A stretch of DNA of 64,000 nucleotides from Brevundimonas sp. NIBR10. GTDB taxonomy: Bacteria; Pseudomonadota; Alphaproteobacteria; Caulobacterales; Caulobacteraceae. Position 1 is the stretch's first letter. Every line of letters begins with the position of its first letter. The position numbers and the translations under genes are program-made. The notes under the pieces are model-generated. The model was not told where the DNA came from. It saw nothing but the letters and a program-made list of their open reading frames with translations, and searched no databases. The stretch spans positions 186,001 to 250,000 of the forward strand of contig NZ_CP115464.1 of assembly GCF_027912515.1 (NCBI RefSeq). Reading direction: 5' to 3'. Of this stretch, positions 34,510 through 43,763 are shown one piece after another.

Positions 34510-35127
34510 TCACGCCGGACGCCGGGCTCGAAGGGCCTGGACGATAGTGCCGTCATCGAGCCAGTCGAGGTCGCCGCCGACCGGAACGCCGCGCGCCAGG
34601 GAGGTCACCTCGACCCCCGAGCCCGCCAGCCGTTCGGCCAGATAATGGGCCGTGGTCTGGCCATCGACGGTGGCCGGCAGGGCCAGGACCACCTCACGAA
34701 CGGCGCCGTCGGTTCCTACGCCGCTCCGCGCCCGGCCGACCAGTTCGGCGACCCGCAGGTCGTCGGGCCCCACGCCGTCCAGCGCGGACAGGAGCCCGCC
34801 CATGACATGATACTTGCCGCGAAACGCGCCCGACCGCTCCATAGCCCACAGGGCGCCGGCCTCCTCGACCACGCAGATCAGGCCGTTGTCGCGGTTGGGG
34901 TCCGAACAGATCGAGCAGGGGTTGCGGGTGTCGGGCGCGCCGCAGACCGAACAGGACGAGACCTTCTCCGCCGTCTCGGCCATGGCGGCGGCGAGCGGGA
35001 CCAGCAGTTGCTCGCGCTTCTTCAGCAGTTGCAGCGCCGCCCGCCGGGCCGACCGGGGCCCAAGCCCCGGCAGTTTGGCCAGAAGCGAAATCAACCGCTC
35101 GATCTCGGGTCCGGCGGAGGCGGCCAA
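34510..35127 (-). CDS. recR: recombination mediator RecR
   Basis: A 205-aa protein acting with RecO/RecF in gap repair. It has the helix-hairpin-helix start ([17 protein letters not shown]), the C4 zinc finger (CSVCG, CSIC) near 58-73, and a TOPRIM domain with ICVVEE. It begins 4 bases after the ybaB stop, so the two form the conserved ybaB-recR unit. The dnaX gene that normally leads this operon lies upstream but separated by a gene in the opposite direction. Confidence 0.96.
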   Translation of the reverse strand: MAASAGPEIERLISLLAKLPGLGPRSARRAALQLLKKREQLLVPLAAAMAETAEKVSSCSVCGAPDTRNPCSICSDPNRDNGLICVVEEAGALWAMERSGAFRGKYHVMGGLLSALDGVGPDDLRVAELVGRARSGVGTDGAVREVVLALPATVDGQTTAHYLAERLAGSGVEVTSLARGVPVGGDLDWLDDGTIVQALRARRPA

Positions 35128-35131
35128 GACG

Positions 35132-35461
35132 TCAGAACAGTTTCGGCATGCCGGGGATGTTCATCCCGGCCAGCGGCCCGGCGGCGTCGCGCATCAGGCC
35201 GTTGTTGATCTCGTCCAGCTTTCGCTTGGCGTCGGCATGGGCGGCGACGATCAGGTCGGCCAGGATCTCGCCCTCGCCGGGCACCAGCAGACTGTCGTCG
35301 ATGGTCACGCCGGTCATCTCGCCGGGGCCTTTCAGCGCCACGGTCACCAGCCCGCCGCCCGAGGTGCCGGACGCGGAAGATTCGGCCATCCTGGCCTGGG
35401 CGTCCTGCAGCTTCTGCTGCATCGCCTGGGCCTGTTGCATGAGGGAGTTGAGGTCTTTCAT
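35132..35461 (-). CDS. ybaB: YbaB/EbfC nucleoid-associated protein
   Basis: A 109-aa DNA-binding protein that forms dimers. The N-terminal coiled-coil helix ([20 protein letters not shown]) and the conserved [15 protein letters not shown] and [13 protein letters not shown] segments identify it. The ATG chosen begins at MKDLNSLM, the family's normal start; upstream in-frame residues do not fit. Directly upstream of recR. Confidence 0.94.
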   Translation of the reverse strand: MKDLNSLMQQAQAMQQKLQDAQARMAESSASGTSGGGLVTVALKGPGEMTGVTIDDSLLVPGEGEILADLIVAAHADAKRKLDEINNGLMRDAAGPLAGMNIPGMPKLF

Positions 35462-35620
35462 GGCCTTTAGATAGGCCGAAGTGGTGCGCTGCAACAGGGG
35501 GCGACGTCGGCGGACTTGATCCCCCGACCGGAAACGCTGCATTGCCGGGATTGGTCTTGCGCCGGCGCGTCACAGGACTATTTAGCAACCGCATCTGTTT
35601 CCAATTCACCGGAACTCCCC

Positions 35621-36232
35621 ATGGCCTATGATCCCTCCACTCGCGACGTCGCCCTCGACGAGACCGCCCTGGCCCAGTTGTTCACCGAGGCCCGCACCCG
35701 CAACGATTTTTCCGATCGGCCGGTGCCCGAGGCCCTGCTGCGCAAACTCTATGATCTGACCAAGTTCGGCCCGACGGCGGTGAACTCGACCCCTGCGCGC
35801 TTCATCTTCCTGACGACGCCCGAGGCCCGGGCGCGGCTCTCGCCCTTCATGAGCGGCAGCAACCAGGCCAAGACGCTGAAGGCCCCCGTCAACGTCATCA
35901 TCGCCACCGACAACGCCTTTCACGAACATCTGGACTATCTGTTCCCGCATGCGCCGGGCGCCAAGAACTGGTTCGCCGACGAGGCCGCGCGCAAGGAAGG
36001 CGCCTTCCGCAACGCCTCGCTCCAGGGCGGCTATTTCATGATCGCGGCCCGGGCCCTGGGCCTCGACGTCGGCCCGATGTCGGGATTCGACGCGGCGGGG
36101 GTGAAGGCCGAGTTCTTCCCCGAGCCGAACGTCGAGCCCAACTTCATCCTCAACCTGGGCTACGGCACCGACGTGAACCTGTTCCCCCGTTCGCCGCGGC
36201 TGGCGTTCGAGGACGCGGCGAAGATTCTCTGA
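35621..36232 (+). CDS. malonic semialdehyde reductase-like nitroreductase
   Basis: A 203-aa FMN-dependent enzyme of the RutE/HadB group. It shows RNDFSDRPVP, the flavin-binding TKFGPTAVNSTP, and LQGGYFMIAARALGLDVGPMSGFD. RutE reduces malonic semialdehyde to 3-hydroxypropionate in the Rut pyrimidine pathway; no rut genes are nearby, so the true substrate is uncertain. It lies on the opposite strand between dnaX and ybaB, ending 7 bases from the end of dnaX. Confidence 0.88.
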   Translation: MAYDPSTRDVALDETALAQLFTEARTRNDFSDRPVPEALLRKLYDLTKFGPTAVNSTPARFIFLTTPEARARLSPFMSGSNQAKTLKAPVNVIIATDNAFHEHLDYLFPHAPGAKNWFADEAARKEGAFRNASLQGGYFMIAARALGLDVGPMSGFDAAGVKAEFFPEPNVEPNFILNLGYGTDVNLFPRSPRLAFEDAAKIL

Positions 36233-36239
36233 ACCTCGT

Positions 36240-38099
36240 TCAGTCCTCGTCCCCGTCGTCGTCCGGGATCGCCGGCATTTCGACGGCGGGGGCCAGGGCC
36301 TTGATGTCGGTGATCTTCGCGCCCGGGAAGGCGGCCATGACGGCGGTGACGAAGGGGTCGGCCTCGACCTCGGCACGTTCCTCGGCCCGGCCGCGCTTTT
36401 CCTGTTCGATCAGGGTCTCGCCGCCGCCCTGGCCGTTGGCGGCAATCAGCCAGGTTCGGCCGGTCCACTCCTTGAGCCGCCCGGCCAGCCGCTGGGCCAG
36501 GCCGACGGGCGCGCCGGGGCCGCTCTCATAGACGATGGCCCCCGGCTTGAACGACACCGGCTTCACATAGCGTTCGACGTCGAGCTTCAGCGCGATCTCG
36601 CGCTTCTCTCCGATCAGGGCGACCGTGGCCTCGAACGTCTGGGGGTCGGGCAGGCTGGGTCGGGCCGCCGCGCGCGGGGCCATCTGGGCCGAGGCCCCTC
36701 CCCCACCGCCACCTGAACCGCCGCCCAAACCACCACGCGGCCCCGCGCCACCCGGAACCTCCCCGTTCTGCAACGCCTTCAGCGCCTCCTCCGGTCCCGG
36801 AAGGTCGGCGGCATAGGCCAGGCGGACGATGGCCATCTCGACCGCATCGGCGGGGCTCGGCGCACGCCGCACCTCGTCCAGGGCCTTGAGCAGCATCTGC
36901 CAGGTGCGCGACAGGGTCCCGGCCGAGATCGCCGCTCCCAGCGCCGCCAGGGTCCGCGCCTGATCGGCCGGCAGCCGCGTCGCATCGGGCCCCAGCATCT
37001 TGGCCACCGAGGCCGCGTGGCAATGTTCCAGCAGATCGTTGGTGATCTGCACCGGATCGGCGCCGTAGCCGTAGAGCGTCCGGAAGCTCTCCAGCGCCTC
37101 GGGCGTGCGGCCGGCCATGATCTGTTCGAACAGGGCGATGGTCTGGCTGCGGTCGGCCAGACCCAGCATGTCGCGCACGACCTCGGTCTTGACCGTCTCG
37201 CCGCGCTCGCCCTGGACCAGGGCCTGATCCAGCAGGGACAGGCCGTCGCGCACCGACCCCTCGGCGGCCCGCGCGATCAGGGCCAGGGCGTCGTCCTCGA
37301 CCTTCATGCCCTCCTTGCCGGCGATCCGCGACAGGTGTTCGACCAGAATCTCGGGCTCGACGCGGCGCAGGTCGAACCGCTGGCAGCGGCTCAGGATCGT
37401 CACCGGCACCTTGCGAATCTCGGTGGTGGCGAAGATGAATTTGGCGTGGGGCGGCGGCTCTTCCAGCGTCTTCAGCAGGGCGTTGAAGGCGTTGTTGGAC
37501 AGCATGTGCACTTCGTCGAGCACATAGACCTTGTAGCGGGCCTCGACCGGGGCATAGCGGACACTCTCGATAATGTCCCGAATGCCCTCGATGCCGGTAT
37601 GGCTGGCGGCGTCCATCTCCATGACGTCCATATGCTGGCCCGCCATGATCGCCGCGTCGTGGCGACCGAAGGCGGTCAGCTCCAGCGAGGGCCGGTCGAT
37701 GACGTCGGTCTCGTTGTTCAGCGCCCGGGCCAACAGCCGCGCGGTGGTCGTCTTGCCGACCCCCCGCACCCCGGTCAGCATGAAGGCGTGGGCGATCCGG
37801 CCGGTGGCGAAGGCGTTGGTGAGCGTCCTCACCATCGCCTCCTGCCCGATCAGGTCCTCGAAGGTCCGCGGCCGGTACTTGCGCGCGAGGACCGTATAGG
37901 CCTCGCCGTCGCCCTCGACGGGCACGGGCACGGGCGAGGTGACGGGAACCGGCGCGGGTGCTGACTTGAGGTCAGCCACTACCGCCGCGACCGGCGCAGC
38001 CGCAGGCGCACCGAACATGTCGTCGGTGTTGTCGTCCCGCTCGGGCGCGTCGTCTTCCGCCCAGGGCGGATCGCCGGAATCAAGGTCGATGTCGGTCAT
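36240..38099 (-). CDS. dnaX: DNA polymerase III subunits gamma/tau
   Basis: The 619-aa clamp-loader ATPase. An N-terminal extension of about 65 residues rich in Asp, Pro and Val precedes the family start (YRPRTFEDLIGQ). Walker A is GVRGVGKTT, the DEAH-like motif is VYVLDEVHML, and the sensor residues are in LKTLEEPP. A Gly-rich hinge near 470-490 separates the gamma portion from a short tau-like tail. No slippery frameshift motif was evident, so tau is probably the main product. Confidence 0.95.
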   Translation of the reverse strand: MTDIDLDSGDPPWAEDDAPERDDNTDDMFGAPAAAPVAAVVADLKSAPAPVPVTSPVPVPVEGDGEAYTVLARKYRPRTFEDLIGQEAMVRTLTNAFATGRIAHAFMLTGVRGVGKTTTARLLARALNNETDVIDRPSLELTAFGRHDAAIMAGQHMDVMEMDAASHTGIEGIRDIIESVRYAPVEARYKVYVLDEVHMLSNNAFNALLKTLEEPPPHAKFIFATTEIRKVPVTILSRCQRFDLRRVEPEILVEHLSRIAGKEGMKVEDDALALIARAAEGSVRDGLSLLDQALVQGERGETVKTEVVRDMLGLADRSQTIALFEQIMAGRTPEALESFRTLYGYGADPVQITNDLLEHCHAASVAKMLGPDATRLPADQARTLAALGAAISAGTLSRTWQMLLKALDEVRRAPSPADAVEMAIVRLAYAADLPGPEEALKALQNGEVPGGAGPRGGLGGGSGGGGGGASAQMAPRAAARPSLPDPQTFEATVALIGEKREIALKLDVERYVKPVSFKPGAIVYESGPGAPVGLAQRLAGRLKEWTGRTWLIAANGQGGGETLIEQEKRGRAEERAEVEADPFVTAVMAAFPGAKITDIKALAPAVEMPAIPDDDGDED

Positions 38100-38183
38100 G
38101 CGGCGAACCTACCGCGAACCCGCCCGACGATGCGACTCCGAACGCGTTCAAGCCGCCAGACGCCGCCCCGTAGCACCCCTGAA

Positions 38184-38594
38184 TCAGGGGGTCAGGTCGC
38201 GGGGCAGTTGCCCGCCGTTGTCCACGATCTTCTGGATCACCTGTTTGTGCAGCCAGATGTTCATGCTGGCAGAGTCTGACTTATCGCCAGTATAGCCCAG
38301 TTCGTCGGCCAGTTCCTTGCGCTCCGCCAGCGAGCTTTCCAGCCCCAGCAGTTTCATCAGATCGACGATCGAGGTGCGCCAGTTCAGCTTCTCGTCGCGG
38401 ACGCTGTTCTTGAAGTCGAGGATGCCGGCGACGTCGATCGGTTCAGCGGCAGCCGGCGATGTCGGAGCCGGGGCCGGCGTCGAGGCAGCCGGGGCGGTTG
38501 GTGCGGGCTGAGGCGTAGGGGCCGGGGCCGCCTTTGGTTCGTCGTCCTTCTTGCGCCCGAAGATGCCGCCGAGGATGTTGCCGAGAATGCTCAT
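38184..38594 (-). CDS. DUF3597-domain protein
   Basis: A 136-aa protein. It begins MSILGNILGGIFGRKKD, continues with a 35-residue Pro/Ala/Thr linker, and ends with the DUF3597 fold (LNWRTSIVDLMKLLGLESSL, RKELADELGY, WLHKQVIQKI). The domain resembles LysM-like or helical binding modules of unknown function. Upstream, GGAAC-N16-CGCT differs from the EcfG promoter consensus by one base, so stress control is possible but weakly supported. Confidence 0.88.
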   Translation of the reverse strand: MSILGNILGGIFGRKKDDEPKAAPAPTPQPAPTAPAASTPAPAPTSPAAAEPIDVAGILDFKNSVRDEKLNWRTSIVDLMKLLGLESSLAERKELADELGYTGDKSDSASMNIWLHKQVIQKIVDNGGQLPRDLTP

Positions 38595-38669
38595 GAAGTC
38601 CGCTCCTGCCGTTGAGCGACAGGAGCGATCCGCAAGCGTAACGGTTCCCTCTCCGAAGACAGAGGGAAC

Positions 38670-39518
38670 CTAAGTCGGCGGAAAGTCCGCGCCTTCCGTC
38701 ACATCGGCCCAGGCGTCGAAATCGGCCCTCAGCGCCTCGATCTTGGCCCGGCCGCCCTGCAGGGCCATCTTGCCGAGCAGCAGGCGGAGCGGCGGGGTCT
38801 CGGCCTCGACGGCGTCGATGATCGCCTTGGCCGCGCGTTTGGGATCGCCGGGCTGGGCCCCGGACCAGCCCCGGACCTGTGCCCGTCGCGCGCCGGCGGT
38901 GGCGGCATAGTCCTCGATCGGATCGACGATCTCGTTGGCGGAACGTCCGGCCCAGTCCGTACGGAACGCCGACGGCGCGACGATCAGGACGCGGATGCCT
39001 AGCGGATTGACCTCGGTCGCCAGGGCCTCGGACCAGCCGTCGACGGCGAATTTCGTCGCGTTGTAATAGCCAACGCCCGCCGAGGCCCGGATGCCGCCGA
39101 CCGACGAGATGTTGACGATCGTCCCGGCCCGCCGCACGCGCATCGACGGCAGGACCTTTTCGGTCATCCGGGCCAGGCCCCAGAAATTGATCTCGAATAT
39201 CCGCCGAACCTCGGCCTCGACGCTCTCTTCGATGGCCCCGAAATAGCCGATCCCGGCGTTGTTCACGAGCACGTCGATGCGGTCGAACCGCGCCAGCGCC
39301 TGGGCGACGGCAGCCTCGGCCTGGGCGTCGTCGGTGACGTCGAGCGGTAGGGCCAGCACCCGATCACCCCCCATCCGCGCCAGATCTTCGATGTCTTCGG
39401 TGTTCCTGGCCGTCGCCACTAGGCGATAGCCGCCGGCGATCAACGCCTCGGCCAGTTCGCGCCCGAGCCCGGTCGAGCAGCCGGTAATGAGCCAGACGGG
39501 GGTGTCGTGGTCGGCCAT
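38670..39518 (-). CDS. short-chain dehydrogenase/reductase
   Basis: A 282-aa SDR enzyme. The nucleotide-binding TGCSTGLG motif is at 13-20, VNNAGIG near 86-92, the catalytic Ser in NISSVGG and the YxxxK pair in YYNATK. It matches the classical SDR subgroup often named oxidoreductase near the C-terminal REWSG-like segment. The cofactor could be NADP (Arg after the first strand, TARNTED). No functional neighbour points to a substrate. GGAG precedes the ATG. Confidence 0.9.
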   Translation of the reverse strand: MADHDTPVWLITGCSTGLGRELAEALIAGGYRLVATARNTEDIEDLARMGGDRVLALPLDVTDDAQAEAAVAQALARFDRIDVLVNNAGIGYFGAIEESVEAEVRRIFEINFWGLARMTEKVLPSMRVRRAGTIVNISSVGGIRASAGVGYYNATKFAVDGWSEALATEVNPLGIRVLIVAPSAFRTDWAGRSANEIVDPIEDYAATAGARRAQVRGWSGAQPGDPKRAAKAIIDAVEAETPPLRLLLGKMALQGGRAKIEALRADFDAWADVTEGADFPPT

Positions 39519-39616
39519 GTGCGAGCTCCGTTTGCGGCAAGCCGCTCAGGTGGGGAAGGACAACGAATCTGGCAACCGTCCGTCGTCCGTATCGCGGAAC
39601 CCGGCGAAGCCAGGCC

Positions 39617-40357
39617 TCATCCCACGCGGGGCATTTTCAGGCGTCGCTTGTTGGAATGGCTTTCCGGGGCCGCGCCGAGGTCTTCAGGCAGTTCGCCCTT
39701 GAAGTAGAACCGCTGCCAGGCCTCCTTGGCCGCATCGGGATCGCCCGACGCCAGCCGCTTGTTGAAGTCGGTCCTCTGGCGGTTCCAGGCCTCGAACTGA
39801 CCCTTCATCACCGGGTTGGACTCCAGCGAGCGGATCACCGGCTGGAACTCCTCGACCTGTTTGTGCTGGACCAGGTTGATGAAGCAGAAGGGCTCGCCCT
39901 TCTCGAACTTGATCCGGCCCGGCCGGGTGAAGATCCAGTTCATCGTGAACGGGAACGGCAGCCAGTCGGTCTCGATCAGCCCGACCAGGGCCTGGATCCC
40001 GTCCTTGACGTGGTTTGGCGACCCCGAACAGGTCATGCCCCAGCCGGGCGGCGTCCTGAACAGATACTGGGGGTGCATGGTCAGCACCCCGCGCGAGAAG
40101 TGCGAGGTCACGAAATGGTCGGCCTGGGGGTTGGGCCGGTCGGGGGTGATGGTGATGTCGTTCTGGCTGGGCCCGCCGTTCCACTCGGCCGAGAAACCGA
40201 ACGGGCACAGGATTTCCCACCCCGTCGTATTGGCCATGTTCAGCGGCAGGCAGCGATAGGGGTGCCGCGAGATGAAGGCGTCCATCCAGTTGCGCGACTG
40301 CCGCCCCGGGATCAGATCCGGCGGCGTCCCGGTCATCGGATAGCATTCCAGTTCCAA
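39617..40357 (-). CDS. DUF6065-family protein
   Basis: A 246-aa protein of unknown function. LELECYPM at the start, [17 protein letters not shown] and [21 protein letters not shown] are what I recall from the DUF6065 family. I used the TTG that has GGAG 7-8 bases upstream and coincides with the usual family N-terminus; a TTG at 40390 would add 11 residues. It is divergent from the prolyl-tRNA editing gene. Confidence 0.72.
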   Translation of the reverse strand: MELECYPMTGTPPDLIPGRQSRNWMDAFISRHPYRCLPLNMANTTGWEILCPFGFSAEWNGGPSQNDITITPDRPNPQADHFVTSHFSRGVLTMHPQYLFRTPPGWGMTCSGSPNHVKDGIQALVGLIETDWLPFPFTMNWIFTRPGRIKFEKGEPFCFINLVQHKQVEEFQPVIRSLESNPVMKGQFEAWNRQRTDFNKRLASGDPDAAKEAWQRFYFKGELPEDLGAAPESHSNKRRLKMPRVG

Positions 40358-40408
40358 GACGCGTCTCCAGTCGGTATCGAGGTCGCTCAACCCTTAGCCC
40401 GGCTGCGC

Positions 40409-40939
40409 ATGATCCCTCAACCTGCCTGTGATCGCGACGGCCTGCTGGCCTGGATGGCCGACAACGCCATCGCCCAGACGACGCATGACCACCCGGCCGT
40501 GTTCAGGGTCGAGGAGGGCCTTGAACTCAAGGCCGGGATGCCCGGTCTGCACACCAAGAACCTGTTCCTCAAGGACAAGAAGTCCAGGCTGTGGCTGATC
40601 TCCGCGGCCCAGGACACGGTGATCGACCTGAACCGCGTCCCCGCCCTGATCGGCGCGCCGCCGGGCACGGGCCGGTTCTCGTTCGCCAGTCCGGAGTTGA
40701 TGTGGGCGACCCTTGGCGTCCGCCCCGGCTCCGTCACAGCCCTGGGCCTCATCAACGACACAGAGCGACAGGTCACCTTCGTCCTCGACCGCCGCCTTTG
40801 GGACGCGGACATCGTCAACTTCCACCCGCTCGTGAACACGGCGACCACCGCGCTGGATCAGGCGGCGTTCCGGCGGTTCCTGGCCCTGCTGGACCGCGAG
40901 CCGATCGTGGCGGATTTCGATCGACCTACCGGCGCTTGA
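40409..40939 (+). CDS. prolyl-tRNA deacylase ProX-like (YbaK/EbsC family)
   Basis: A 176-aa editing protein that hydrolyses mischarged Ala- or Cys-tRNA(Pro). The segment [15 protein letters not shown] and the later [11 protein letters not shown] and [13 protein letters not shown] are typical of the stand-alone ProX/PrdX group. It lies upstream of the toxin-antitoxin pair; the TTGACG -35 element of that pair overlaps its stop codon. Confidence 0.9.
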   Translation: MIPQPACDRDGLLAWMADNAIAQTTHDHPAVFRVEEGLELKAGMPGLHTKNLFLKDKKSRLWLISAAQDTVIDLNRVPALIGAPPGTGRFSFASPELMWATLGVRPGSVTALGLINDTERQVTFVLDRRLWDADIVNFHPLVNTATTALDQAAFRRFLALLDREPIVADFDRPTGA

Positions 40940-40964
40940 CGGAAGTACGGCCCGGCCGTACATT
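40936..40964 (+). promoter_or_regulatory. toxin-antitoxin promoter with palindromic operator
   Basis: TTGACG (40936-40941) and TACATT (40959-40964) are separated by exactly 17 bases. Between and overlapping the -10 lies the perfect dyad GTACGGCC-C-GGCCGTAC (40945-40961), an ideal antitoxin site. Transcription would start at or next to the GTG at 40971, so the message would be leaderless. Confidence 0.65.
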
Positions 40965-40970
40965 GTGCCT

Positions 40971-41303
40971 GTGCTGATCGTTGTCGCCCAGACCGCCGCC
41001 TTCACCGCCCAGGCCAGGGCCGAAGGCATGACGGAAGCGGAGATCACGACGGCCATCAACATCATTGCCGCCAACCCGACCGGCGGCGTGTCCCTGGGCG
41101 GTGGCCTCTACAAGGTCCGCGTCCCTCGTGAAGGCAGCGGCAAGTCGGGCGGCTATCGGGTGGTGACACTCTATGTGAGCGACAATGCCCCCGTGGTCCT
41201 GCTGGCGGTCTTGTCGAAATCCAATGCGGCCAACTTCACCCCGCGCGCGCTGGCGGCGATGAAGGATGCGGCCAAGACCCTGAAAAGCGGAAAGCGACCA
41301 TGA
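40971..41303 (+). CDS. RelE/HigB-type toxin
   Basis: A 110-aa protein of the RelE-fold superfamily, HigB2-like. The pattern GGGLYKVRVPREGSGKSGGYRVVTLYV is the conserved basic core with Lys and Arg residues that cut ribosome-bound mRNA. GTG 40971 is chosen because the promoter's -10 element ends 6 bases before it; a GTG at 40965 is possible only with another promoter. The last 4 bases overlap the antitoxin start. Confidence 0.85.
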   Translation: MLIVVAQTAAFTAQARAEGMTEAEITTAINIIAANPTGGVSLGGGLYKVRVPREGSGKSGGYRVVTLYVSDNAPVVLLAVLSKSNAANFTPRALAAMKDAAKTLKSGKRP

Positions 41304-41635
41304 GCAAGACGAGACGACCCGCCATCGACATCGGCGACGAAGACCACGATCGCATCATGGCCGGACTGGCCGAGGCCAAGGCCATTCTGGACGGCGTCGC
41401 GCCCTCGGACAGCTATGTCCTTCACAGGGTCGCTGTCCCCGACCGGGTGGACGTCAAGGCGATCCGGTCCAGAACCGGCCTGTCGCAGGTGGCGTTCGCG
41501 GCCCGATACGGTTTCTCGCCCGGTGCGGTGCGGGACTGGGAGCAGAACCGCAAGCCTCCGGAAAAGGCCAACCGACTGCTGCTCACCATCATCGAGCGAC
41601 GACCTGACGTGATCGACGACCTGCTGACCGCCTGA
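41300..41635 (+). CDS. HigA-type antitoxin
   Basis: A 111-aa antitoxin. Its C-terminal half is an XRE helix-turn-helix (VKAIRSRTGLSQVAFAARYG, then AVRDWEQNRKPPEKANRLLL), matching the HigA2/MqsA-like type that follows RelE-fold toxins in toxin-first operons. The N-terminal half would wrap the toxin. It presumably binds the dyad in the operon promoter. Its stop abuts the stop of the convergent OPT gene. Confidence 0.88.
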   Translation: MSKTRRPAIDIGDEDHDRIMAGLAEAKAILDGVAPSDSYVLHRVAVPDRVDVKAIRSRTGLSQVAFAARYGFSPGAVRDWEQNRKPPEKANRLLLTIIERRPDVIDDLLTA

Positions 41636-43693
41636 TCAGCCCTCGACCTTCGCCGACACCTTCCTGATCCAGCTGTAGAGGCCGAACACCAGTGCGGCGA
41701 AGACGACGATGCCCGACAGCATGGCCGGCCAGGCCGAGTCCTCGGGCAGCATGGCGAAGGGCGCGTCATTGCCGGTGAAGACGATGACCCCTGCCGTCAT
41801 GACCAGGAACAGGCTCTCGCCCACGATCAGGCCGGATGCCAGCAAAACCCCCATCCGGCGGCCGACGTCGGCGAACCGGGTGGTCTTGATGGCCCGGTCA
41901 TAGACCCAGCCGCAGACCGCGCCGATGACCAGCATCGTGGTCACGGCGGCCGGCAGGTAGAAGCCGATCCCCACGGCCAGAGGCGGCAACTTGATCTTGC
42001 CCTTGGTCGTGGCGTTTAGGGCGATGTCCAGCACGATGATGACGACGCCGATCACCGCGCCGATGCCGATCAGGTCCCAGCGCAGGCCGCCCTCGATCAC
42101 GCCCTTGGCCAGGGCCGAGATAAGCGTCGCCTGGGGCGCGGCCAAGGGCGCGTCGGCGATCCCCGCCGGCCCGCCCTCGAAACCGAAGGCCTTGTTCAGC
42201 AGGTTCAGGATCAGGGGAATGACGATGGCACCGGCGCCCACGCCGACGATCAGGGCGGTCTGCTGCCGCCAGGGTGTGGCCTCGACCAGATGGCCGGTCT
42301 TCAGGTCCTGAAGGTTGTCGTTGGCGATGACGGCGACCGCGAAGACCACCGCCGTGACGATCAGGGCGAAGGCCACGACCGAGGGATCGGCGGGCAGTCC
42401 CGCGATGGCCAGCACCCCCAGCATCAGCACCGAGGCGATGACGATGGCCAGAATTCCGACGCCCGACACCGGGCTGTTCGACGACCCGATCAGCCCGGCC
42501 ATGTATCCGCAGATGGCCGCCACCGCGAAGCCGATGATGACCACATAGATCAGGCCGCCGGCGACCAGCAGCGCCGTCGATCCCGCCAGGGTTGCGTTGC
42601 CCTGGGCGAACCAGGCCAGCAGGCCGCCGATGCCGATCAGACAGGCGACCGACAGGCCGGCGACGATGTTGATGGGGATATCCTGTTCGGTCCGGGCCAG
42701 AACCTCACCCGAGTTGCGGCGGCGGTTGGCGGCCAGGGCCGAGGTCAGCCCGCCGATCAATGGCCCGGCCAGTTTGATCAGGGTCCAGATCGCCGCGACG
42801 CCGATGACGCCCGCCCCCATGAACCGGACCTCACGCCGCCAGACGGTGGAGGCCAGTTCCTCGGCGGCCACGCCCGGCTCGAGCGTGGTGGCGATGGAGG
42901 GAATGCCGTGCGCCGTCAGCCAGGCGATGGTATCGGGGCTTGTTAGGATCGGCACCGCGATACCCCAGGCCAGCAGCAGGCCGAACGCCTGGGCCAGACC
43001 CACGGTCAGGCCGATCAGGTGGCCCGCGCCCAGCAGGGCGAACTGCATCCCGAATCCGAGTCCCGTCGCCCCGCCGCCGAGCGCCGCCGGAAGCTTGAGG
43101 AACCGCGCCGCCTCGCCCGCGAACACCCGGCCCGCGACCAGCAGGGCATATCCGGCCGAGATGACGGCACCGGTGATGACCACCCACAGTCCGGCCTTGT
43201 TCTCGCGCACGGCAGCGTCGGTCTGTTCGGCACCGCGCGAGCCCACGGTCAGGACCTCGGCCGCCGCGACGCCTTCGGGATAGGGCAGGCCCGCATCAAC
43301 CACGAGCGCACGGCGCAAGGGAATGGAGAAGGTCACGCCCAGCACGCCGCCGAACACGCAGATCAGCACCGATTCCCAGAACGGAAACTCCAGCCACCAC
43401 CCGACCATGACCAGTCCAGGCAGGACGAAGATGATCGAGCTCATGGCCCCGCCGACCGACGCCACGGTCTGGACGGTCATGTTCTCCCAGATGGTCGAGG
43501 TCTTGAACATCCTCAGGATGGCCATGGAGATGACCGCCGCCGGAATGGCCGAGGCGAACGTCAGCCCCACTTTCAGTCCCAGATAGGTGTTGGCGGCCGT
43601 GAAGATCACCGCCAGCAGACACCCCAGGACCAGGGCCCGGATCGTCAGTTCGACGCGTTTGACGGTCGATGCGGGGGCAAGTGTGTCGGTCAT
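41636..43693 (-). CDS. OPT-family oligopeptide/metal-chelate transporter
   Basis: A 685-aa membrane transporter with about 15 helices. The conserved OPT start (ELTIRALVLGCLLAVIFTAANTYLGLKVG) and PYPEGVAAAEVL are present. Bacterial members of this clade carry oligopeptides or metal-siderophore complexes. No substrate-specific neighbour is present. The ATG used begins MTDTLAPAST; the frame extends further upstream without likely coding content. Confidence 0.93.
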   Translation of the reverse strand: MTDTLAPASTVKRVELTIRALVLGCLLAVIFTAANTYLGLKVGLTFASAIPAAVISMAILRMFKTSTIWENMTVQTVASVGGAMSSIIFVLPGLVMVGWWLEFPFWESVLICVFGGVLGVTFSIPLRRALVVDAGLPYPEGVAAAEVLTVGSRGAEQTDAAVRENKAGLWVVITGAVISAGYALLVAGRVFAGEAARFLKLPAALGGGATGLGFGMQFALLGAGHLIGLTVGLAQAFGLLLAWGIAVPILTSPDTIAWLTAHGIPSIATTLEPGVAAEELASTVWRREVRFMGAGVIGVAAIWTLIKLAGPLIGGLTSALAANRRRNSGEVLARTEQDIPINIVAGLSVACLIGIGGLLAWFAQGNATLAGSTALLVAGGLIYVVIIGFAVAAICGYMAGLIGSSNSPVSGVGILAIVIASVLMLGVLAIAGLPADPSVVAFALIVTAVVFAVAVIANDNLQDLKTGHLVEATPWRQQTALIVGVGAGAIVIPLILNLLNKAFGFEGGPAGIADAPLAAPQATLISALAKGVIEGGLRWDLIGIGAVIGVVIIVLDIALNATTKGKIKLPPLAVGIGFYLPAAVTTMLVIGAVCGWVYDRAIKTTRFADVGRRMGVLLASGLIVGESLFLVMTAGVIVFTGNDAPFAMLPEDSAWPAMLSGIVVFAALVFGLYSWIRKVSAKVEG

Positions 43694-43763
43694 GTCGTGG
43701 GTCCCTCTCGAACGGCGGAGGTAAGCCGGAATTCCGGTCCGGCGCAACGCCCGGTCTTGCGGC

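Noticed and set aside
43678..43736. EcfG-like promoter (GGAAT-N16-CGTT) before the OPT transporter
   Set aside because: One mismatch in the strongly conserved GGAAC block and too close to the start codon; not supported.
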